This document shows, piece after piece, positions 60,745 to 64,000 of a DNA stretch of 64,000 nt; the first letter of the stretch is position 1; each line of letters starts with the position of its first letter. The stretch is taken from the NCBI RefSeq assembly GCF_014654615.1, contig NZ_BNBB01000011.1, positions 62,001 through 126,000 on the forward strand, read 5' to 3'. The position numbers were made by a program, and so were the translations under genes. Source of the stretch: Streptosporangium violaceochromogenes (GTDB lineage Bacteria; Actinomycetota; Actinomycetes; Streptosporangiales; Streptosporangiaceae). The notes beneath the pieces are model-generated. The model ran no database searches, was not told where the DNA came from, and worked only from the letters and a program-made list of their open reading frames with translations.

Positions 60745-61721
60745 GAATACCTCACCCTCGGGTCGATCACGGCGTACACGAGGTCCACGACCAGGTTGGC
60801 GATCACGATGAAGAACGCCGCCAGCAGCGTGGTGCCGAGGATGACCGGCTGGTCGGCCTTGACGATGCCGTCGTAGGCGAGCCGGCCGATGCCGGGCAGG
60901 CCGAACACGGTCTCGGTGATCATCGCTCCGGCGAGCAGGCCACCGAGGTCCATGCCGAAGATGGTGACGATCGGGGTCATCGCCGCACGCATTCCGTGCT
61001 TGACGACGACGGTCCGCTCGGGCAGCCCCTTGGCGCGAGCGGTGCGGATGTACGGCTCGGACATCGTCTCGATCATCTGAGCGCGGCTGAGCCTGGCGTA
61101 CATCGCGGCGTACAGCGCGGCGAGCGTGAACCACGGCAGGATCAGGTTGCTCGCCCAGGCCACCGGGTCCTCGGCGAGTTCGACGTAGGCCGGGTAGGGC
61201 AGGATCTCGGCGATCCGGACCACGAACAGCAGCAGGAGCATGGCCACGAAGTACACCGGCAGCGACGCCGAGGTGAGAGTGGCGATCATCAGGGTCCGGT
61301 CGAGGGCCGTGCCCTGCCGCAGCGCCGAGATGATGCCGACCGTGAGCCCGACGATCAGCCAGAGCACGGCCGCGCCGATGGCCAGCGAGACGCTGGTGCC
61401 GAGCCGGTCGACCAGCAGGTCCCACACGGGCAGCGAGTTCTGGTAGGAGAAGCCGAAGCAGGGGATGCCGCACTCGATGCCGGCGCCGAGGGTGCGGCCG
61501 GCGAAGATGCCGACCACGTAGACGCCGAACTGCTCCCAGACCGGCTTGTCCAGGCCCATCTGGGCCCGTACCTCCGCGACCCGCTCGGGGGTGCAGGTCT
61601 TGCCGCACGCCTGGATAGCGGGGTCGGAGGGCACGACGTAGAAGATGACGAAGGTGACCGCGCAGATCACCAGCAGGATCCCCACGACGGCGGCGATTCT
61701 CTTGGCCAGGTAAACGATCAT
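60741..61721 (-). CDS. oppB: Oligopeptide/dipeptide ABC transporter permease (OppB/DppB)
   Basis: 326-residue inner-membrane permease with six predicted spans. The family N-terminus (YLAKRIAAVVGILLVICAVTFVIF) and the extended extracytoplasmic loop (ACGKTCTPERVAEVRAQMGLD) are typical of OppB/DppB. The EAA-type cytoplasmic loop appears as YIRTARAKGLPERTVVVKHGMRAAMTPI with GxxxxPIV features, contacting the ATPases. The loop cysteines could form a disulfide outside the cell. ATG 61721 has AAAGGAG five bases upstream. It lies 64 bases after OppC on the same strand. Substrate probably short peptides; the family also moves nickel and other small ligands. Confidence 0.93.
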
Positions 61722-61785
61722 GCGTTCTCCTTTGGGGAGCGCCCGGCCGTGGCGCCTCGCCTGCGGGCCCGCGTGCCCCGCCCGG

Positions 61786-62736
61786 TCACCGCCTGCCGCC
61801 CTTCGGGTCGATCGCGTCGCGCATGGCGTCGCCGAAGAGGGTGAAGGCGAGAACGGTGAGGAACAGGCAGATGCCCGGGATGATGAAGTACATGGGGTCG
61901 ACCTCGTACCACACCATCGACTCCTGGATCATCTGCCCCCAGGAGGCGGTCGGCGGGCGGACGCCGACGCCGAGGAACGACAGCGCCGCCTCGGTGCCGA
62001 TGTTGGTCGGGATCGCCAGCGTCGCGTAGACGAGGATCGGCGCGGTGATGTTGGGCAGCATCTCGCGGAACAGGATCGAGGGCCCCATCGCGCCGCCGAC
62101 GCGGGCGGCGTCGACGTACTCGCGGTGCTTGACGGTGATGGCCTGTCCCCGGACGATCCGGCCGATGTACGGCCAGCCGAAACCGCCCATGATGGCGACC
62201 AGCAGCAGGATCCGGTTGCCGTCGGGCATCACCGAGATCAGGGCGATCATGAAGATGAGGCTGGGGAAGGACATCAGCAGGTCCATCACCCGGCTGATCG
62301 CGGCGTCGATCCAGCCGCCGAAGTATCCGGCGAGCAGGCCGAGAACCGTGCCGACCAGCACCGAGACGATCACCGCGAGGACCGAGATGAGCAGCGAGAT
62401 CTGCGCGCCGTAGACGACCCGGCTGAAGATGTCGCGGCCGCTCACCGGCTCGACGCCGAGCCAGTGCTCGGCGCTGATCCCTCCGAGGATGCCCTTGGGG
62501 ACACCCGCCAGCTTCTTGTCGATGGCGGAGGGGTCGAAATCATAGGGCGACCATCCGTTGATCATGGTCAGCAGCGGTGCCGTGACCGCGATGACCACGA
62601 ACAGAACGATGATCGCCATGCCGAACACGGCGGCGCGGTCACGCCGGATCCGGTCCCAGATCAACCGGGAGGGCGACCGCCCGGTGGCCGCGGGGGCCAC
62701 CGGGGGAGCCGTCTCCGGGGTGGAGAGGGCAGTCAC
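61786..62736 (-). CDS. oppC: Oligopeptide/dipeptide ABC transporter permease (OppC/DppC)
   Basis: 316-residue second permease, DppC type. The N-terminal cytoplasmic stretch (SRLIWDRIRRDRAAVFGMAIIV) leads into the first span; six spans in all. DppC features include HWLGVEPVSGRDIFSRVVYGAQISL, the EAA loop EYVDAARVGGAMGPSILFREMLPNITAP, and the terminal LFGDAMRDAIDPKG. GTG 62736 is preferred because AGGAG is five bases upstream; the GTG six bases earlier overlaps that site. It forms the channel with OppB. It lies 73 bases after the binding-protein stop, within the same operon. Confidence 0.92.
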   Translation of the reverse strand: MTALSTPETAPPVAPAATGRSPSRLIWDRIRRDRAAVFGMAIIVLFVVIAVTAPLLTMINGWSPYDFDPSAIDKKLAGVPKGILGGISAEHWLGVEPVSGRDIFSRVVYGAQISLLISVLAVIVSVLVGTVLGLLAGYFGGWIDAAISRVMDLLMSFPSLIFMIALISVMPDGNRILLLVAIMGGFGWPYIGRIVRGQAITVKHREYVDAARVGGAMGPSILFREMLPNITAPILVYATLAIPTNIGTEAALSFLGVGVRPPTASWGQMIQESMVWYEVDPMYFIIPGICLFLTVLAFTLFGDAMRDAIDPKGGRR

Positions 62737-62809
62737 TGTCACTCCTCGCCTGACGGCTTGTCGGCTGACCGGAAAGCGCTGTGCCTGATGGTTCGCGCGT
62801 TCCGCTGGC

Positions 62810-64000
62810 TCACTTCTGCTTCACTCCAAGCGTCGCGTAGTCGAGCTGGCCGGACCAGACGGGGTGGCCATAAGCTCCCGTGATGCCCTTGCCGACGAGA
62901 AGCGGCTTCTTCTTCCACATGAAGGGGACGGCGGGCGACGCCTCCATGATCTGCTTGTCCAGCTCGACCCACGCCTTGTTGGCGGCATCGCCGTCGGTCA
63001 TGGCCTGGATCTCGTCGATCTTGGCGTCGACCGCCTTGTCCTTGAACTGCCAGACGTTGCCCGAGTTGCCCTTCTCGACGATGGTGCGGCTGTCGAAGAT
63101 CATGGGCAGGAAGGTCGCGCCCGACGGGTAGTCGGGGCACCAGCCGTAGATGAACATGTCGGGCGTCTTGGCGGTGTCGCCGATCGTGTCGTAGTAGACC
63201 GACGGGTCGACCGGGTTGAGCGTGACGTTGATGCCCACCCGCTTGAGCGAGGACTGCACGGCCTCGCCGACCAGCTTGTCGCCGGTGGAGATGGTCATGC
63301 CGACGTCGAGCGTCTTGCCCCCGAGCAGCGCCTTGGCCTTCTCCACGTCACCCGTCTGCGGCAGGCCGTAGACGTCCTGCGCCTGCCCGCCGGACAGGGC
63401 CGGCGGCAGGTAGGCGGTGGCGATCTCGGCCATGTCGGGACCGCCCTCGGCGGTCTGCAGCGCCTGCTTGTCCAGCGCGAAGTGCACCGCCTGGCGCACC
63501 TTCGGGTCGTCGAACGGCGCCTTGGTGGTGTTGAACCCGAGCATGTCGGTGCAGCCCGAGATCTCGCTGATCAGGCGTGCCCGGGTCTCCGGCTTGGGCA
63601 GGATCTTGGCGAGGCTGGCGGCGCTGACGTCGGAGTAGGTGAGCGCGTTCTCGTCGTCGCCCCGGCTGTCGATGAGGCGGTCGTCGATGACGCTCTGACG
63701 CAGCCCCTGCTTGACCACGATCTTGTCGGGGAGCGCCTTGCGGACGGTGTCGGTGGCCGGGTCCCAGTGCTCGTTGCGGACCAGCACCAGCTCCTTGCCG
63801 CGGTCGTAGGTCTCGATCTTGTAGGGGCCGGAGGAGAACGGGCGGTTGTCGTACTGCGCCCCGGCCTCCTTGGCCTTGGGCACCGGCGCGAAGGTGGGAA
63901 GCGTGACGGTGGAGGAGAACTCGGCGACGGGTCGCTTGAGCTTGAAGATGATGGTCTTGTCGTCGGGCGTCTCGATCGACTTGAGGCGCTCGCCCTTGAG
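62810..64000 (-). CDS. oppA: ABC transporter extracellular solute-binding protein (OppA/DppA, SBP family 5), partial
   Basis: C-terminal 396 residues of the peptide-binding protein; the N-terminus with signal peptide lies beyond base 64000. The frame is open to the window edge. Family-5 features: LKRPVAEFSSTVTLPTFAPVP, RPFSSGPYKIETYDRGKELVLVRNEHWD (the YxxxxxVxNExxW-type core), GFNTTKAPFDDPKVRQAVHFALDKQ, and a C-terminal half with FIYGWCPDYPSGATFLP and ASPAVPFMWKK. It delivers substrate to OppBC. It is first in the operon as far as visible. Short peptides are likely, but family 5 also binds heme, nickel chelates and sugars, so substrate remains open. Confidence 0.93.
   Translation of the reverse strand, partial: LKGERLKSIETPDDKTIIFKLKRPVAEFSSTVTLPTFAPVPKAKEAGAQYDNRPFSSGPYKIETYDRGKELVLVRNEHWDPATDTVRKALPDKIVVKQGLRQSVIDDRLIDSRGDDENALTYSDVSAASLAKILPKPETRARLISEISGCTDMLGFNTTKAPFDDPKVRQAVHFALDKQALQTAEGGPDMAEIATAYLPPALSGGQAQDVYGLPQTGDVEKAKALLGGKTLDVGMTISTGDKLVGEAVQSSLKRVGINVTLNPVDPSVYYDTIGDTAKTPDMFIYGWCPDYPSGATFLPMIFDSRTIVEKGNSGNVWQFKDKAVDAKIDEIQAMTDGDAANKAWVELDKQIMEASPAVPFMWKKKPLLVGKGITGAYGHPVWSGQLDYATLGVKQK

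Overview
This is a visibly high-GC, gene-dense actinobacterial window with GTG and TTG starts, ATGA/GTGA stop-start overlaps, Shine-Dalgarno sequences close to AGGAGG, an IdeR/DtxR iron box and an F420-type LLM oxidoreductase. The gene content (GAP1/double-GTPase system, tetramate macrolactam cluster, eukaryotic-type kinase) fits a filamentous actinomycete, perhaps of the Streptosporangiaceae. That placement is inference. No tRNA, rRNA, CRISPR array, transposase or integrase was recognised.

Layout. 1-2145: a cytochrome P450 cut by the window edge, and a divergent fatty-acid desaturase. 2268-7487: an iron-regulated ferric-siderophore uptake operon (ATPase, lipoprotein, fused double permease) followed by an epimerase-like SDR. 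7554-17007: two divergent transcription units. One encodes a vWA-like protein, a double-GTPase-like protein and two GAP1-like paralogues. The other encodes a DUF4407 membrane coiled-coil protein and a Ser/Thr kinase with a C-terminal MgtE_N-like helical repeat. This looks like a GTPase-centred signalling or conflict system. 17305-26671: an eight-gene minus-strand operon with an IclR regulator, LLM oxidoreductase, cyclic amidohydrolase, complete tripartite tricarboxylate (TctCAB) transporter, TRZ/ATZ-type amidohydrolase and a TIM-barrel glycosidase-like protein. It is probably for uptake and breakdown of an unidentified small, possibly N-heterocyclic, compound. A perfect palindrome lies upstream.

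27279-32057: beta-carbonic anhydrase with a SulP transporter, then an OmpR-type two-component system. 32400-47489: a CE4 deacetylase and a compact polycyclic tetramate macrolactam (PTM) cluster. The cluster holds a sterol-desaturase-like hydroxylase, one iterative PKS-NRPS (KS-AT-DH-KR-ACP-C-A-PCP-TE) with an ornithine-type adenylation pocket, and two phytoene-desaturase-like cyclases. No alcohol dehydrogenase is present, which predicts a simple bicyclic PTM. The synthetase has a TTA codon at position 4. 47490-48502 is a 1 kb gene-free leader.

48503-50450: a geranylgeranyl-reductase-family flavoprotein and a convergent GntR/FCD regulator. 50916-56238: a tightly coupled three-gene unit (DUF559/Vsr-like nuclease protein, winged-helix protein, 1145-residue AAA plus HerA/FtsK-like double ATPase) that resembles an anti-phage or DNA-processing system. 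I could not match it to a named system. 56261-58444: a secreted CocE/PepX-type peptidase. 58724-64000: an oligopeptide/dipeptide ABC importer (OppFDCBA order, A truncated by the window end) ending in a strong hairpin terminator.

The three best candidates for undescribed biology are the DUF559/wHTH/double-ATPase operon, the GAP1/double-GTPase/DUF4407/kinase island, and the Tct-amidohydrolase catabolic operon. The PTM cluster is a recognisable class but an unusually minimal version.
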